A stretch of 64,000 nt of DNA from positions 496,001 to 560,000 of the forward strand of contig MU839831.1 in NCBI GenBank assembly GCA_030411725.1, written 5' to 3'. The notes beneath the pieces are model-generated. The model searched no databases. It was given only the letters and a program-made list of their open reading frames with translations, and was not told where the DNA came from. The DNA is from Echria macrotheca. Lineage: Eukaryota; Ascomycota; Sordariomycetes; Sordariales; Schizotheciaceae. Below, piece after piece: positions 22,726 to 35,275 of this stretch (its first letter is position 1; the number at the start of each line of letters is the position of its first letter). A program made the position numbers and the translations under genes.

Positions 22726-24375
22726 TCACGCCGCGCCTCCCACCAAGCTCTCCACCATACCGCCGGTGCAGATAGCCAACTGCGCCTTATCCACCTCCTT
22801 GGTGACGCGGCCGGAGAGCAGCTGGAACTGCGCGGCGAGCGACGCGCTCGCGCCCACGTACTCACTGTACAGATCGAGCAGGTGAAATATAACATCCACA
22901 CAAACACCCATATACCGCGTGTCCGACAGGTACTTGCCCACCCAGCGGATCACCGGAAGCACAGTCACCTCGTCGCGGCCCTCGAGCGCCTCGCGCAGGG
23001 CCGATCGGTGGCGCAGCTCGACAAAGACCGTCAGGGCCGTCAGGGGCTGGTATTCCGGGTTCGACATGTCGAGCACGTGGTCCAGCGCGGCGGCGTACCG
23101 GCCCTCGCGGAAGTCGCGCTGCCACGGCTTGAGCCTGACGCGCTTGTGAGTGGTGCGCGCCGTCGGGATGATGACGTCGACGTTGTCGCCGAGCGTGTCC
23201 ATCGCCTTGTTGGACAGGACGCGTCGCTTGCGCTTCGCCTTTTGCTGGTCGAGTTTTTCGAGCGCCTCGGGCCCGATGTCGAGCGCTGCTTGCTCGGCGG
23301 CCTTGTTGCGCGCCTTGTCGGCAGCCGCGCCGGTGAGTCGGGTTCGCAAAGACAAAACGCCGGATTGCATGCCCACCGCCAAGTGACGGTCTTCTTGTGC
23401 AGCACCTGCCGCGATCACGGAAAGCGACAGGATGGGGCTTGGGTATTTTGAGCTGGAAACCACGTTCCAACTCGACGTCTCGAAAACTTTTACATGACCG
23501 TCGAGACTGCCGCTCACGACCCGCTGGCCGTTGGAGGCAAGAGAGAGCGACGTGACTGTCTTTTGGTGGTTCGTGATGAGTCGCAATGGTTTGGCGGCTA
23601 CGAGATCCAGCACGGAAATCGCACTGCCCGAGGCGGCAAGAACGGTCGTCCCAGAAGGAAGCGGTAGCACATCCTCTATTGGGTCGGCATGCTTGAACGT
23701 CAGGACAGAGCCTCCCGGAGCTCTAGCATCCCATACACGGACCGTTTCGTCGTAGGAGCCAGAGATGACGATATTGCTGTTTCCGCCAGGCATGAAGGAG
23801 CCGCTTCGTACGTAGTCGGAATGTCCCGTGAACATGCGACTCGGGTTGTTGGAGGGCAGGTCCCATAACCGCACCGTCTTGTCGTCGCTGGCGCTCATGA
23901 GCGTCGTGAGCTCGGTTGGCGACCACTTGGTCACCCATACGGGCTGTTTATGTATATGCCATGTCTTAAGAATAACAGCGCGGGTGCCGGTGCCGACATC
24001 GAAGACCTGCATCTTGCCCGAGTCCTCGCCGGCGACCAGGACCCTGCCATCGATGCGGATCTCGCCGCTGTGGGCTTCGCTGTCGAAGCGCGTGATGGTC
24101 TTGAGGGGCTCGCGCTTCCGAATCGAGAAGATATCGACGCGCGGGCCGGCGCTGACGGCGAAGAGGTCGTTGATCTTGGCGGCGACGGCGAGCGAGCTGG
24201 ACGAGGCGGCGCCGGCCGAGATGGCGGGGAAGCTGATGTGCGAAATGGGCCATGAGGCCGTCGACGTGTGCGACTTTTGGTTCCGGAACGACTTCCAGTA
24301 CCGCTGCTCAGCCGTAACGGGGCTGGGCCCCGTCGCCAGCTTCAATTGGGGCAGCGGGAGCACTTCTGCCGCCAT
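22726..24375 (-). CDS. UTP15: U3 snoRNP / t-UTP protein Utp15
   Basis: Single exon, 549 aa. Utp15 belongs to the t-UTP (UtpA) subcomplex of the small-subunit processome, needed for pre-18S processing and rDNA transcription in the nucleolus. The N-terminus (about residues 20-40, SPVTAEQRYWKSFRN) is typical. WD40 repeats follow over about residues 40-350: VSASDDKTVRLWDL-like (SASDDKTVRLWDL), VISGSYDETVRVWDARAPGG and VVSGSLDGHVKVFE. The UTP15 C-terminal domain spans about residues 395-545 (KPWQRDFREGRYAAALDHVL, LTALTVFVELRHRSALREAL). It shares a 1.37-kb divergent upstream region with the SP-RING gene. Confidence 0.96.
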   Translation of the reverse strand: MAAEVLPLPQLKLATGPSPVTAEQRYWKSFRNQKSHTSTASWPISHISFPAISAGAASSSSLAVAAKINDLFAVSAGPRVDIFSIRKREPLKTITRFDSEAHSGEIRIDGRVLVAGEDSGKMQVFDVGTGTRAVILKTWHIHKQPVWVTKWSPTELTTLMSASDDKTVRLWDLPSNNPSRMFTGHSDYVRSGSFMPGGNSNIVISGSYDETVRVWDARAPGGSVLTFKHADPIEDVLPLPSGTTVLAASGSAISVLDLVAAKPLRLITNHQKTVTSLSLASNGQRVVSGSLDGHVKVFETSSWNVVSSSKYPSPILSLSVIAAGAAQEDRHLAVGMQSGVLSLRTRLTGAAADKARNKAAEQAALDIGPEALEKLDQQKAKRKRRVLSNKAMDTLGDNVDVIIPTARTTHKRVRLKPWQRDFREGRYAAALDHVLDMSNPEYQPLTALTVFVELRHRSALREALEGRDEVTVLPVIRWVGKYLSDTRYMGVCVDVIFHLLDLYSEYVGASASLAAQFQLLSGRVTKEVDKAQLAICTGGMVESLVGGAA

Positions 24376-25743
24376 GATCGTGGTGGTTCGAGTCGTTTGC
24401 TTTGTGCTTGTTCAACTTTTTTATGGGGCCGTCTCGCCTGAATTTTTGGTGTCTGACCTTGCGAGCTGGTCTTATCGCCCCACCGACCTTAGTTATCTTC
24501 ACGCGCTGATCTGATTGGCCAACAGAGTACGGTTCGCGGATTAGGGGTTCAAGTGTCGTCAGTCCCAGCTGTGCCAGTCCAAAGATGATCGCTAGTGACA
24601 GTTTTGCGAATCACATCGAAATCGGATACATAGAATTGCTACGCTTATTAATTTGTACTTGCCAAACCCGGAATGTGGCAACCTTGTATGAATCAGTGCT
24701 TCATAGTTCGAGAGCGTCCCGAGTCTGCGGGCAATCGCGGCCAGGAGCACAACACAAGCAAAACAGCGATGTTGAGCAGCTTTGCCTTCCCCGCCAAACC
24801 TCGTCTGGGCGTTATAATTGTAACATCGACTATGATGGTGCTCTGCAGCTCTTGGCTTGTGGCCAGGACTACAGGACGGGGGGCCTGTGAAACTATACCG
24901 TGGTAGAGGCTTGGCCGATTCAAGTGCCGGCTGTCGTGCACGCAGCCAAAGACTGGTGTCCACTTACAGGCATCAACACGTAATGTATACATTGTGATGA
25001 TATTCACCGCTATTTTGAACTCTATGCGCATGTATTGTTGGATGATTCGAGAGTCCGAGCAAACCTCAGGGCAGCCATGAAAGGATTGGCCCGACCCGGG
25101 ATGGGTGAAGCTGCGAACCTGGGGCCTCTGGCCCAGCTGAAAGGCTCACGGCCCCCACCTCCGACTCCCCGATGTGATTGGACAGCCCAAGGGTGTAGCT
25201 GGGCCGTCACCAGCGAGGGCGAGCCGCAAAGTGCTTCCCAACGAACGTCGCTTCCATCTGCTTCCGCAGTCTTTGGTGATGGGAGCTGTTTGACACACAA
25301 CAACCCCGAGGTGCTGCTTCCTGCCTCCCGTCGCCGTCGCCCTGCCCGACCGGGTCGCATCGTCCTGTGCAGTCGGTCGCCGCTCCGCTCCTGAGCGATT
25401 GCCATCACCCCCCGACCGACCCTTCTCTCGACACCCCCTTCGCGCCTTTCGTCCCAACTCTCGCACCTTCCACCCTCCGCTGCGCACGCCGATTTATCTG
25501 CGTTGGATCACAAAACTCGCCATTGCAATCTCGTGTCCTCCTACCTTTCTTTTTTTTCAATCGGCGCGCCCCAGACTCACTCTCCCGCTCCTCTAATGGT
25601 AGGCTCCCGGTCGGACCTTCGACATCGTTCTACTCTCCCCTTTGCCCGTACCTTGCGCTATAAATACGAGGCTTACGCCTTTCATACCTAGTCCCCCGAT
25701 ACTCTGGAGCTGGCCGCGAGCCAATGTATAGGCTGAGAATACC
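24376..25743. promoter_or_regulatory. Divergent upstream region (UTP15 / SP-RING gene)
   Basis: 1.37 kb between two divergent start codons. The right-hand 350 bp are C/T-rich. No additional gene is supported. Confidence 0.4.
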
Positions 25744-28700
25744 ATGTCCCCGCAACCAAGTGCCGGAGGACACAATTCTCCTCCGGCCGACCGCCAAATC
25801 GCCACATCGAATGCCACTGTCAACGCCTTTCTAGGTAACCGTGGACAGCCCTCGTGGGTAACCGGCGCCCCATCGAAACAGCCTAGTCGTCCTACTATTA
25901 CGAGACAGCAGACGATCCAGCCGGCACCACAACAGTAAGGATAACTAGAAAGCCAAAAAATAGGAAAGAGGAGGCGCTAACTAGTTGCGATTCAAGATTC
26001 GCGCACACGGTGCTACCTTCGCCGGCCCCTAGTGATGAGCCGAGTCCTGCGGTATCGAACCCTCATGATAGCCCGAATCCTATCCCCGCCACGCTTCCGG
26101 CTGCGCAATCGATGGTATCCCAGGCGCCCGGTGCCGCGGGTGCCGGACCCAGCAATGATGCTCCCGTCGATGTCCCAGGGCTGAGACCGCAAGAACAGTT
26201 GAACGATGGCAGCGACCACTATGGCCAGAACCACTCTCCGCATCTGGCAAATTCTCAACTCCGGGTGCGTATCAGCGCCTCTCTCAGACCGACGACATCA
26301 GTTGAGAGCTATACAAGCCCGCCGATAGCGCAGGCTGGTTTCCAGCCAGCTGGAAACCATCAGACAGTTGTATCGCCGACACAGGGGCAGGGAGGCCACA
26401 ACCAGTCCGCTGGCACGCCCAACGGTGCTCCTGCGACTAAAAGGCGACGGACCGAGTGAGTTCCCTGGGCTTTGGTCATGGGTGCCCGCTAACCATTACA
26501 GGCGAACGCAAGCCGCTTTCCTGGACTTCGGATTGCTCGCGAAAAGTATTGATCATCATATAAACTCCCGTGGTGGTGAGCAGGCATTCAGTCCCGAAAT
26601 AGAGAAACCACGTTTGCAGCTTTTGAGGGATGCATGTGCCAAAAGGGATGCCTTTTTCCTTGCTCTCCATCAGCTGTATTCTGTGTGGTCGGCGTCGCCT
26701 GCCTATGCCCATCGGTACCTGAACCGAAATCCCGAGGTCCTAGACCGCTCCTTCGCCGTGGTCGAGACGATTCTTAAGAGGAACCAGCTCGTATCACCTC
26801 AGACCAGGACCTTTTTTACGGCGTTTCCGGTAGCTATGATTAACCACCATATGCCACAGGCTACGGGGTATATGGAAGCAATCCGTCATGTGGCCGCGTT
26901 CTTGGAAAAGCTCGCGAACAACTGGACTCAGCTCATGAACGCGGCAGTCGAGAGAAGGTTTCCTTTCCTCGTCGACGAACTCGTGACGAACCTCGGTTGT
27001 TATTCGCCCGTTTTACAAATGATCTTCTTCACTGCCTGCCGAAGAAGACTAGGTGTTCCCGACGGCCCACTAGCAAGCGGCATGGAGCAGCTTTTCCGGC
27101 AAGATCAAAAGGATCATCAGGTTGGTGGTGGACACATCCAGGCTCTCCCGCCCTCTTCGGAGGTTATAAAAAGGAGAAACACGTCGTTAATCCAGAACTA
27201 CCTCCAGATCATCCACTCCGCAACCTCACAGGTGCCTCGGATGACGACAGCACACCCTTTGGTTTTGTCGCCAGCGCTTTCCAGCCCTCAATCATCGACT
27301 TTCCCTCAAGTGCAGAACCCAAGCTTCGCTGCGGCCCAGTCACGAGGACACGCCCAGGACGTCTCACAGGCTTCCCCGGGCATGTTTACGTACGAGACTA
27401 ACGGCCAAATACCGCCAATCTTCGCCAGCCATCCGTCGCAGGGCCAAATACAACGAGCTGTTCCCGTTCTGGCTTCCAACGGAGTTCAGTATTCCCAGCC
27501 GGTATCGCTCCCTAGTCAACTGCCGACTCATGCGACGTCTTCCAATATGGGCGGAAACCAAAGACTGCAGTGGGCGGGGGATCAGAATATGGCCCGTCAG
27601 TTACAGCAACTCCAAAACGAGCAGCAGCACCGCCAACAACTCCTTCTTTCGCAGCAGCAGCAACAACAGCAAACGGCTCAGCAACAGTCTCAACAAGTAT
27701 GGGCCAGCGCACCTACCACTCCCATTGCGCAGTTTCACCAGCCAGGCCCTCCGACACAAATTCACCCCCAAGGAAGGGCTGTTCAACATGTCCTAGGCGC
27801 CTCGCAAGGAAGCGCGCCGCCATTACAGCCTGTGTTTGTCAATTATGCTGCCGGTGTCCAGCCGCAAACAGCCTCTCAGACGCAGCAAAACCTCAATCCT
27901 CGTACGCCGGGGCCACGTCAAGACGACCGCCTGCTGCCACCCAAGGATACCTTTATCGCACGACCCGATTGGGCTTACGACACGTCGGACAAGAAATCAA
28001 TAATGATGTCGCTTCATCAGGCCCATGTCCGGAGCCCGAAGCGCGTCATGAGAATTCCAAAGACGGAGCGGGCTTACCAAGCGGTGAAGGCACTACCTGT
28101 CGGGCCAACACTCATCACGGTGAAGCATGCCGTCCAGACACTGTTTTTCACCGTCAGCGATGAACAGCTGGCGCTTGCATCGAAATCGGTGACGAAAGAT
28201 GGCGAGCTCCTCCCGTTTGCAGATCATTTCAGTGGCTCTCTTAGGTGGAGGCTTCGATGCTGCAAGCTTTCGGGACCGACTTCCGAGCAAGAGTGGGTGA
28301 CTCTGGATGTGAAGTGGCCTCAGAGTATTTGGATTGTTTGCAACGGCACGCCTCTCGAGATACGGCGGCAGTCTCATAACGGAAAGGATCTGGCCGTCGA
28401 GTTAACCGACGTTATCCAAAGCGGACAAAACAGGGTCGATATTGTCGTGTCTGATAAGAACCTGGAGACGGCTCAGAATCGCTTCGTGGCTGTAGAGCTC
28501 CTCGAAACTCTGTATCACTCTGATATTCTGAACATGCTCTGGGCCAACAATGTCATCCCGGAGGAGGAGACGCTGAAAACCATTCAAAAGCGACTTGCCG
28601 GCCCCACGGACGACGATGGCCTCATATTTGAGGCATCCGACCTCTCGATTGACCTCGCCGACCCTTTCAGCTCCGTCATTTTCACAGTACCGGCGAGGGG

Positions 28701-29112
28701 GGCATCATGCACGCATATGGAGTGCTTCGACCTAGAGACTTGGCTTGATACTCGACCATCTAAGGCGGTGAAAAAGTGTTTCCACACCTTGGTTAAGTGT
28801 GAATGTCCCGACATATCCGAACCAAGCATGCCAGACAGATGGAAGTGCCCTATCTGCAACAAGGACGCGAGGCCGTATAGCCTTCGCATCGACAAGTTCT
28901 TGCTCAAGGTGCGCGAGCAGCTGGAAAAGGAGAACAAGTTATCGGCCAAGTCGATGCGCGTCAAGCAGGATGGGACGTGGACGGCGGTTGTCGAGGAGGA
29001 CGATGACGTGGATACGGATGACGAGGATCAGCCGCGTGCAGGGTCCAAGAGACATACACCAGCTACGACTGCGCGAAAACAACCCGAGATCGAGGTTATC
29101 GAGCTCGACTAA
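25744..29112 (+). CDS. SP-RING (MIZ) zinc-finger protein, candidate SUMO E3 ligase
   Basis: 1086 aa from exons 25744-25934, 25997-26455 and 26502-29112. The SP-RING at about residues 945-1010 is clear: SCTHMECFDLETWL, then a Cys-rich insert and DRWKCPICNKDARPYSLRID. These fingers in PIAS/Siz/Mms21/Zmiz proteins recruit E2-SUMO. No SAP domain is seen at the N-terminus, which is low-complexity (Pro/Ser/Gln) up to a basic KRRRTE at about residue 213. A predicted helical region follows (residues about 215-420, RTQAAFLDFGLLAKSIDHHI). A polyglutamine stretch lies at about residues 580-615, and the tail is acidic and SUMO-interaction-like (EIEVIELD). Intron 1 ends in AAG; an alternative TAG eleven nt... 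upstream would keep the frame and add residues. Nuclear localisation is inferred. Confidence 0.88.
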
Positions 29113-30345
29113 GTTTACGGAAAACATAATAACATGGACGGCGCACTACGTTTTACCCGGGAGGACTTTCTAAAAAGAATATGTCCCTGACGACGGGCAG
29201 AGATTTTTTCAGCATTTGATTTCCTAATGCGTGGATTATGGAAGCATGGACTGGGAGCAAGGCGTTTCGAGCATTGGAGTTCCGAGCATGACATTCTGCT
29301 AGCGGCACAGCGAACTCGAATTTAATACCCGCGGAGTCCCGACCGGTCATGGTCGAGCGCGTGCGTGGGGAAAGGTGGGAAACGTATCTGCTGCGATTTG
29401 GGAATCGAGATGGAGCATAGGTACCGAGTGCAGATAAAACGAGCCGGCGTTTTTGGAGTGGTCACGGTAGGGAGGATATCGAAATTCTCGGAGGGTTTTC
29501 GGTCAACGGTCAACCCGTCTCGGTCAGATGCATTGACTACGGTTGGGAAAGCTAGTCTAGACTAGCCATACCCGGTTCCGGTTCCTGTCCTATTATATAT
29601 TTTAGCGGTCTTGTTTTCCTGGAAGGTGGGAATGAAGGAAAATGGACGCGGGGGTAGGGGGGCAATGGGACGGGGGAATATTCTGGGCCGGCGTCACCTG
29701 GGGCGTTTTTTGTCAGGATACTGTTACCTAGTCATGACTGTCATGAATGGAGAAATACATAGCGTCGCTTTGCTGGAAGGAGGGGGATGGGGGGCAAGCG
29801 AGAACGCTTTGAGTCTATTTTTGTTGTGACTTGTAGCGATGTGGTGATGTGACATGCGAGTATGCGAATGTAAACATGTATGTGCATGTGTGAATATGGT
29901 GTCGAGCTTGAGCTTGTGCTAATGAATAGGGGCTGCTGAAATAAATCCAAGACGAATACGCTGCGGTGTCCCGAGGTATTCTCTATTCCATTGTTACTCA
30001 CTGTCCTAACATGTTTATTTAGTCTTTCGGGATTCAGGAATTGAAACTGGAAAGAGCACAGCATACAGAACATCCATCATTGCAGAGCTGATCATGAGCT
30101 ATTAATTGCGATTATATAGTCGGTAGTCGGTATGACTATGGTTATATGCATCCATTCACCAGACGTTATCAGTTTCATCCCCATCTCTCTCTTCCGGAGC
30201 CCATCGTATAACCACTATCCCCACGATCCCATCCATCCACACATTTATTAGCAACTAGTTTCCGTAGGTAGGGGGTATCTTGGTTCCAGGTCCGTCTCGT
30301 GATTCCCAACCCCATTCGTCATGGTAGTCTCGAATATGCACCCAG
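29113..30345. other. Convergent 3' region, 1.2 kb
   Basis: Between the 3' ends of the SP-RING gene and the arrestin gene. AT-rich stretches (29870-30260) include polyadenylation-like sequences on both strands. No gene seen. Confidence 0.45.
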
Positions 30346-32226
30346 TTAATTCTTCTCAGGTAGCGTGCTCGGCTCGTTCTCATTGGTAACCCCGCTATAC
30401 GCTGGACGCGCGGTATTCGGCACCAGAGGACCCGTCATCATCTCGGCCATGGCCTCGTCGTAGCTGGGCGGGGCATCGTCGTATGGCGGCGCCGAGGTGG
30501 AGGGCGATTGGCCCGGTGCCAGCTGAGGCGGGTAAAGCGGGTCGGCGGGTTGATTTGGACGGCGTTGTGGTTGCTGTTGTTGGGGTTGTTGTTGTGGTTG
30601 TGGCTGTGGACTCGGAAAGGTGTTTTGGCGCGGGGGGAGCTGAGGGGGTGGTCGTTGAGGTGATACAGACGATGGTCGGTCCGGCATTGGGTTTTGCTGA
30701 AGCTGGAGATTGGGCGGCCGTTGTGGTTTGGCAGACTGTCTCCTTTGTAGCCTGCCCCGGCGCATGGCTTCGAGGAGCTCAGCCGAAGGGGCCAGGCCGG
30801 AGTAGACTTCTACCGAGCTGAAGTGTAGAGGTAGATGGATTTCTTGGGGAACATCAGAGAGACGTGTTTTCCCCTTGAACGAACTGGTAAGAGGTTTCCC
30901 CCAGGCGAGGCCGAGCTTGACCTCGAGCTGGTAGTCTCGGCTAGGATGAGCGTTAGCCAGAATTCAGAAGGTCGCTCTCGAGATATGGTTAGCTTACTTG
31001 AGATTACAAGCCACGAAGCTCGGCATGACGGTATTTGGGAGCGGGATGTCCCGCCAGATGGTATCCGGCAGCACAATCTCGGAGTTCAGAGCATCGCCGG
31101 GACGAGACACCGGTATAGATAAACCATGGCGAGATACAACCACCCAGCGAGTCACCTCGGTGTGGATAAGGTCCTGACATCGTACTATGGTCTGGCCAAT
31201 GAGGTCGATCTGCAGGGCGATGAGGAAAACGTCTGCGTCGACGGGCGCCAGCTTCTTGGCGAGCAGGCGGAGGGGCACCGGTTTGTTGCAGGTGAGAATA
31301 GCAGGATGCGGTAGCCGTGCTGACATCTCGATTGAGGGCGAGGCGGCGGACGGACTAGGGGGAGGCTGCACCGTCAGCCTGTCATCCCCCATAGGACTAG
31401 TAGGCGTGGTCGCGTTGGTCGGCGACGGCAAGGCTGCAGGAGAAGGCTGCTTATGCAGGGGCCAACCGCCAAACAAGCTGGACGAGCGTTTCTTTGCCTC
31501 CGGGGCCGGACTTGGCGATCGACTCCTGGGGCGGAAGGTGAAGGGGCGGCGAGCATAAGCTTCTTGGTTCGTCTTGGCCGGCCTGGGGGGCTCGATGGGC
31601 AGGAACTTGAGGCCGATCTGGTAGCGCCAGTTCTCGCGGAACAGGCCGGGGCGCTGGATGGTGACCTTGACGTAGTAGCGGATCTCGGCCTCGCCGGGGA
31701 AGCCGGTGAAGCTGGGCGGAAGCGTCTTCTTGACGTGCGAGTACATGAGCTGCTTGGTGCCGTCCATGACGCGGATGCCGCCGCCGAAGCCGAACAGGCC
31801 CTGGTTGGCGCCGCCCATGCCGCCTTGGTTGGCGAGCCCGCCGATGCGCGCCATGGCGGCCGGGTCGGCGCAGGCGTTGTTGAAGGGCAGGCGGAACTGG
31901 AACGGGAAGCGGTGCTGGCCGGCGGCGAGGATGAAGGGCCCCGGCAGCATCGCCCGGTTCTCGTCGGGGAAGACCTGCGACACCTTGTACAGGATCTTGT
32001 GGTTCTCGGTCAGGATGTCGTCGCTGGGGCCCAGCTCGCGTTGTGAGATGCCCGTGCCGGAGCCGTCGGGCGGCATGCCCAGCGCCGTCTTGCACTCGCC
32101 CTCGAGCTTGACGACGACGGCGCCGATGGGCTCATTGCGATCGAGAGAAATAACGACATGGCCGCGCACCACGTCCAAGTTCGTGTAGAATTCCGACTGC
32201 TTCTCCAGCGCTATGCGAACCGACAT
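30346..32226 (-). CDS. Arrestin-related trafficking adaptor with PPxY motif
   Basis: 607 aa from exons 30998-32226 and 30346-30940. The arrestin N domain covers about residues 1-215: GHVVISLDRNEPIGAVVVKL, then FILAAGQHRFPFQFRLPF and AEIRYYVKVTIQRPG. The arrestin C domain covers about residues 305-460: LTCNKPVPLRLLAKKL, then NYQLEVKLGLAWGK formed across the intron, and EIHLPLHFSSVEVYSG. The C-terminal 140 residues are Pro/Gln-rich with a polyQ stretch. They end with PPSYDEAM (PPxY at about residues 567-570), the motif by which fungal arrestins recruit the Rsp5/HulA Nedd4-type ubiquitin ligase to membrane transporters. The cargo is not evident from sequence. It diverges from DIM1 across 820 bp. 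Confidence 0.88.
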
Positions 32227-33046
32227 TTTGGCCGTCGTGGTTCAGACCATGGCGGGCAGAAACGGGGGAAATAAAAATTATACGGATACGACGTTTGTTG
32301 TTGCTCTCCTCCCGTAGCAGGAATTTAGGGAGCAAACAATTATTATAGGCAGGTAGTGTACGCCGGGGCCAAACGACGGGGGGTCTTGCCTAACCTTGTT
32401 CAAGCAGGGTTGCCCTCCAGAAAAGCACCGAGCCAAGGGTCCTGAGATGCCAGCCGTTCACATGAGTTACTAGGTAGAGAGCTGTTGGCTTCGCCGCAAC
32501 AACGTCGCGGCATGTTACGTCAGTCAGTCCACGCCTCATGCGCTGCTGTGCAGACAAAGGCTGCCCGACCCGACCAGCCCCGCTGCAACGGCCCGAGGCC
32601 ATCCGATTTTTTGACAAGCAGGTTCGGGAATATCTTGTATATCTTGGCGGTCATCAGCTGTTTTGCAAGGGTCGAATTACGCAACATAGTCCGGGCAATG
32701 GCCTGCATGCACAAGTATATTTTCCCGCGCAGACATGCGCATGCTAGACAGTTAAACGAGATCGCGCCACACAATGGCGTGGGACGCTACCGGGCGCCCG
32801 GCGGGGTGTCCAGCGCGAAATGAAGTTTCCCCAGCTTTCCCGTGTCAATCCGGGGTTCAAGGTTTCGGCTGAGCGTTGAGGCCTCGCTCGCTTGGCAAGG
32901 CGGTCAAGATTTCGGGGTCTTATCTTATCACCCCACCTTTTTTCTGCCGGCAAACCACAAAATATTTGGCGGTAACCATCGCGGAGGGACCCGCGGATAG
33001 TCGAACCCCAGCTCTTCTGCGTCGCAATCGATCGGAAAGTGTCAGA
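32227..33046. promoter_or_regulatory. Divergent upstream region (arrestin / DIM1)
   Basis: 820 bp between divergent start codons. No further gene is supported; frames around 32500-32800 overlap on both strands without motif. Confidence 0.4.
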
Positions 33047-34821
33047 ATGGGCAAGGTCAAGACGCCCAGAAGGGCGGGCGCCAGCAGCGGGCCGTACGAC
33101 CGAAAACCGGCGTCGAAAGCGGCGGCCAACACCAACATCTTCAAGTTCGACAAGGACTTCGGCCAGCACATCCTGAAGAACCCCGGTATCAGCGATGCCA
33201 TCGTCGAGAAAGCCTACCTCAAGCCTACCGATGTGGTTGTCGAAGTCGGTCCGGGAACGGGAAACAGTATGGGACACTTGCGACTCTCTGGGGACTCACC
33301 AACTAACGGCGCAATCCAGTTACCGTGCGCGCTCTCGAGAAGGCGAAGAAGGTCATAGCCAGTATGCTTTGGGTCCCATCATATACGGCGAAACTCGAGC
33401 GCTAATTCCTTTAACTCATAGTCGAACTCGATCCGCGAATGGGCGCCGAAGTCACGAAGCGAGTACAGGGCACGCCCCTGGCCAGGAAGCTCGAAGTCAT
33501 ATTAGGGGATGTGATCAAGATGCCAGAAATTCCGCCTTGCGATGCCCTCATATCCAACACTCCATACCAGATCAGCAGTCCTCTGATATTCAAGATGCTG
33601 TCGATGCCGAACCCACCAAGGGTCGCTGTGCTCATGGTACCGAACCACCATGCAGGGACATCTGGCGCCAGCTGACATGAGAAAACAGTTTCAGAGAGAG
33701 TTTGCAAAGAGATTGGTTGCCCAGCCTGGTATGTCGTATAAGGCTCAGGTTTTCGGCCGTGGCTGACGTGTCTCAGGGGATGCTCTGTATTCCAGATTGA
33801 GCGTGAATGTCAACTTCTGGGCGTCGTGCAGGCATATCATGGTCAGTACGAGCTACCTCGTGCGCGCTACAGCTTGCTAAACTGGTCTCTCAGAAAGTCG
33901 GGAAACAAAACTTCAAGCCGCCACCGAAAGTAGAGAGTGATGGTATGTCGCTCGAGAGACGTAAATCCCTGGTAACACGCCGCTAACCCTCATCAAGTCG
34001 TCAGGATAGAACCTCTAGTATGAAGCACGGAAACTTCCCAGTGATGGTTCAGAGTTGCTAACAAGACCCAGATTGGCTCTGCAAGACCAAATATTGCCTT
34101 TGAGGAATTCGATGGTCTACTCCGCATTGTCTTGTAAGAGATTGTCTTGATAGGAGAACAAGAAACTTCAGACTAACACACCCCCAAGCAACCGAAAAAA
34201 CAAAACCCTCCGAGCAGCCTTCGCGCCCAAAGAAGTCCTCGCCATGTGTGAAAGAGTACGCCACCCCCTTAATCTCCCTAACCAGCTAAATAATTTACAC
34301 ACATAACAGAACTACAAAGTCTACTGCTCCCTCAACAACATCCCCATAGACGAGAGCATACCAGACCCCACAACAGCAGCCGACGTCGACATGGAACAAC
34401 AAGCCGATACAGAAATGGACGTCGACGTCGATGTCGAAGGCGAAGAATGGACCGGTCTAGACAACAACGACAACCCCATCGAAGAAGACGACGACGAAGA
34501 AGAAGACGAAGATATGCCAGCCTTCTTCAAGGAACTCAACAGCGCTACTGATCAGTCGAAAGATAATAAAACGCCTAGCCGCAATCCAAAGTCAAAGGTT
34601 GCCCTCGTCGTCAGGGCAAAAGTCGCCAAGGTCCTAGCTGCCGCGGGCCTGGCGGATAAGCGGGCGAGGCAGTGCGACCAGAATGACTTTTTGAAGCTGT
34701 TGCTCGGTATGTGTTTTTTCTTCCCTTTTGTAGAGAAAGAGATGTGTGTGTGTGATTTGGCTAACCCTGTGGGGTGGTGGTGGTGGTAGCTTTCCATGAT
34801 GAGGGGATTCATTTCTCTTAG
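33047..34821 (+). CDS. DIM1: 18S rRNA (adenine-N6,N6)-dimethyltransferase Dim1
   Basis: SAM-dependent enzyme that dimethylates two adjacent adenosines near the 3' end of 18S rRNA (KsgA family) and is needed for 40S maturation. Eleven exons: 33047-33266, 33320-33361, 33422-33636, 33689-33728, 33777-33841, 33894-33942, 33998-34017, 34072-34133, 34189-34255, 34310-34706 and 34790-34821, giving 402 aa. Every junction is in phase. SAM motif I VVEVGPGTGN crosses intron 1, and NTPYQIS is motif IV (NxPY). The helix-rich C-terminal domain ends in AFHDEGIHFS, the usual Dim1 terminus. A long acidic insert (MDVDVDVEGEEW, EEDDDEEEDED) lies at about residues 285-325. Exon 7 is only 20 nt. Introns 6 and 8 end in AAG. 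The last intron has a GGT-repeat instead of a pyrimidine tract before its TAG. Confidence 0.95.
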
Positions 34822-35275
34822 GGGAGGTGGTCTGGTGTGTGGTGTTATCATCCGGGTTTATTAGGTGTTGAGGCGTTGTTGTTGCTGTGGTTGTTGTTGG
34901 GATTTGATATATCCCCTTGTTTCTGTTACTTTTTGTGGGGCTATATCGGGTGAGTGAGTATGGGATGTAGCCGGTTAGTTAAAAGGCACGGATAGAAAAA
35001 TGAGGATTTTATCCATCCATCCAAGCTTCTGGCGTCGTTGTTGTTGTTGTTGTTGAATCTTGGGGGCTATATGTACATACCCCAGGTGAACTGGTGAGGA
35101 GTGTGAACACATCCCTGGTATAACCCGAGGCGCCGAGTCAGGAGCAAAACATGGAAAAGGGGCGTATCACATTATCCCTGGGACGGCGCCAGGCGATGAA
35201 AGGAGGTTTGTAGGAGGAGTTGACAGGTTGATTCATATGGATATATAAAAGCAGCGTAGGCTTTGATACTATAGC
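34822..35275. other. Convergent 3' region
   Basis: TTG repeats (about 35037-35054 and 34874-34900) and T/G-rich sequence lie between the stops of DIM1 and the NLR gene. If the NLR frame were restored its stop would fall at 35269-35271, still within this short stretch. Confidence 0.5.

Noticed and set aside
31451..32095. 214-codon minus and 197-codon plus frames inside the arrestin gene
   Set aside because: Shadow frames of the GC-rich first exon of the arrestin gene.
35037..35054. TTG repeats as a CRISPR-like or transposon end
   Set aside because: A simple trinucleotide microsatellite in a 3' UTR; no spacers, terminal inverted repeats or target-site duplication.
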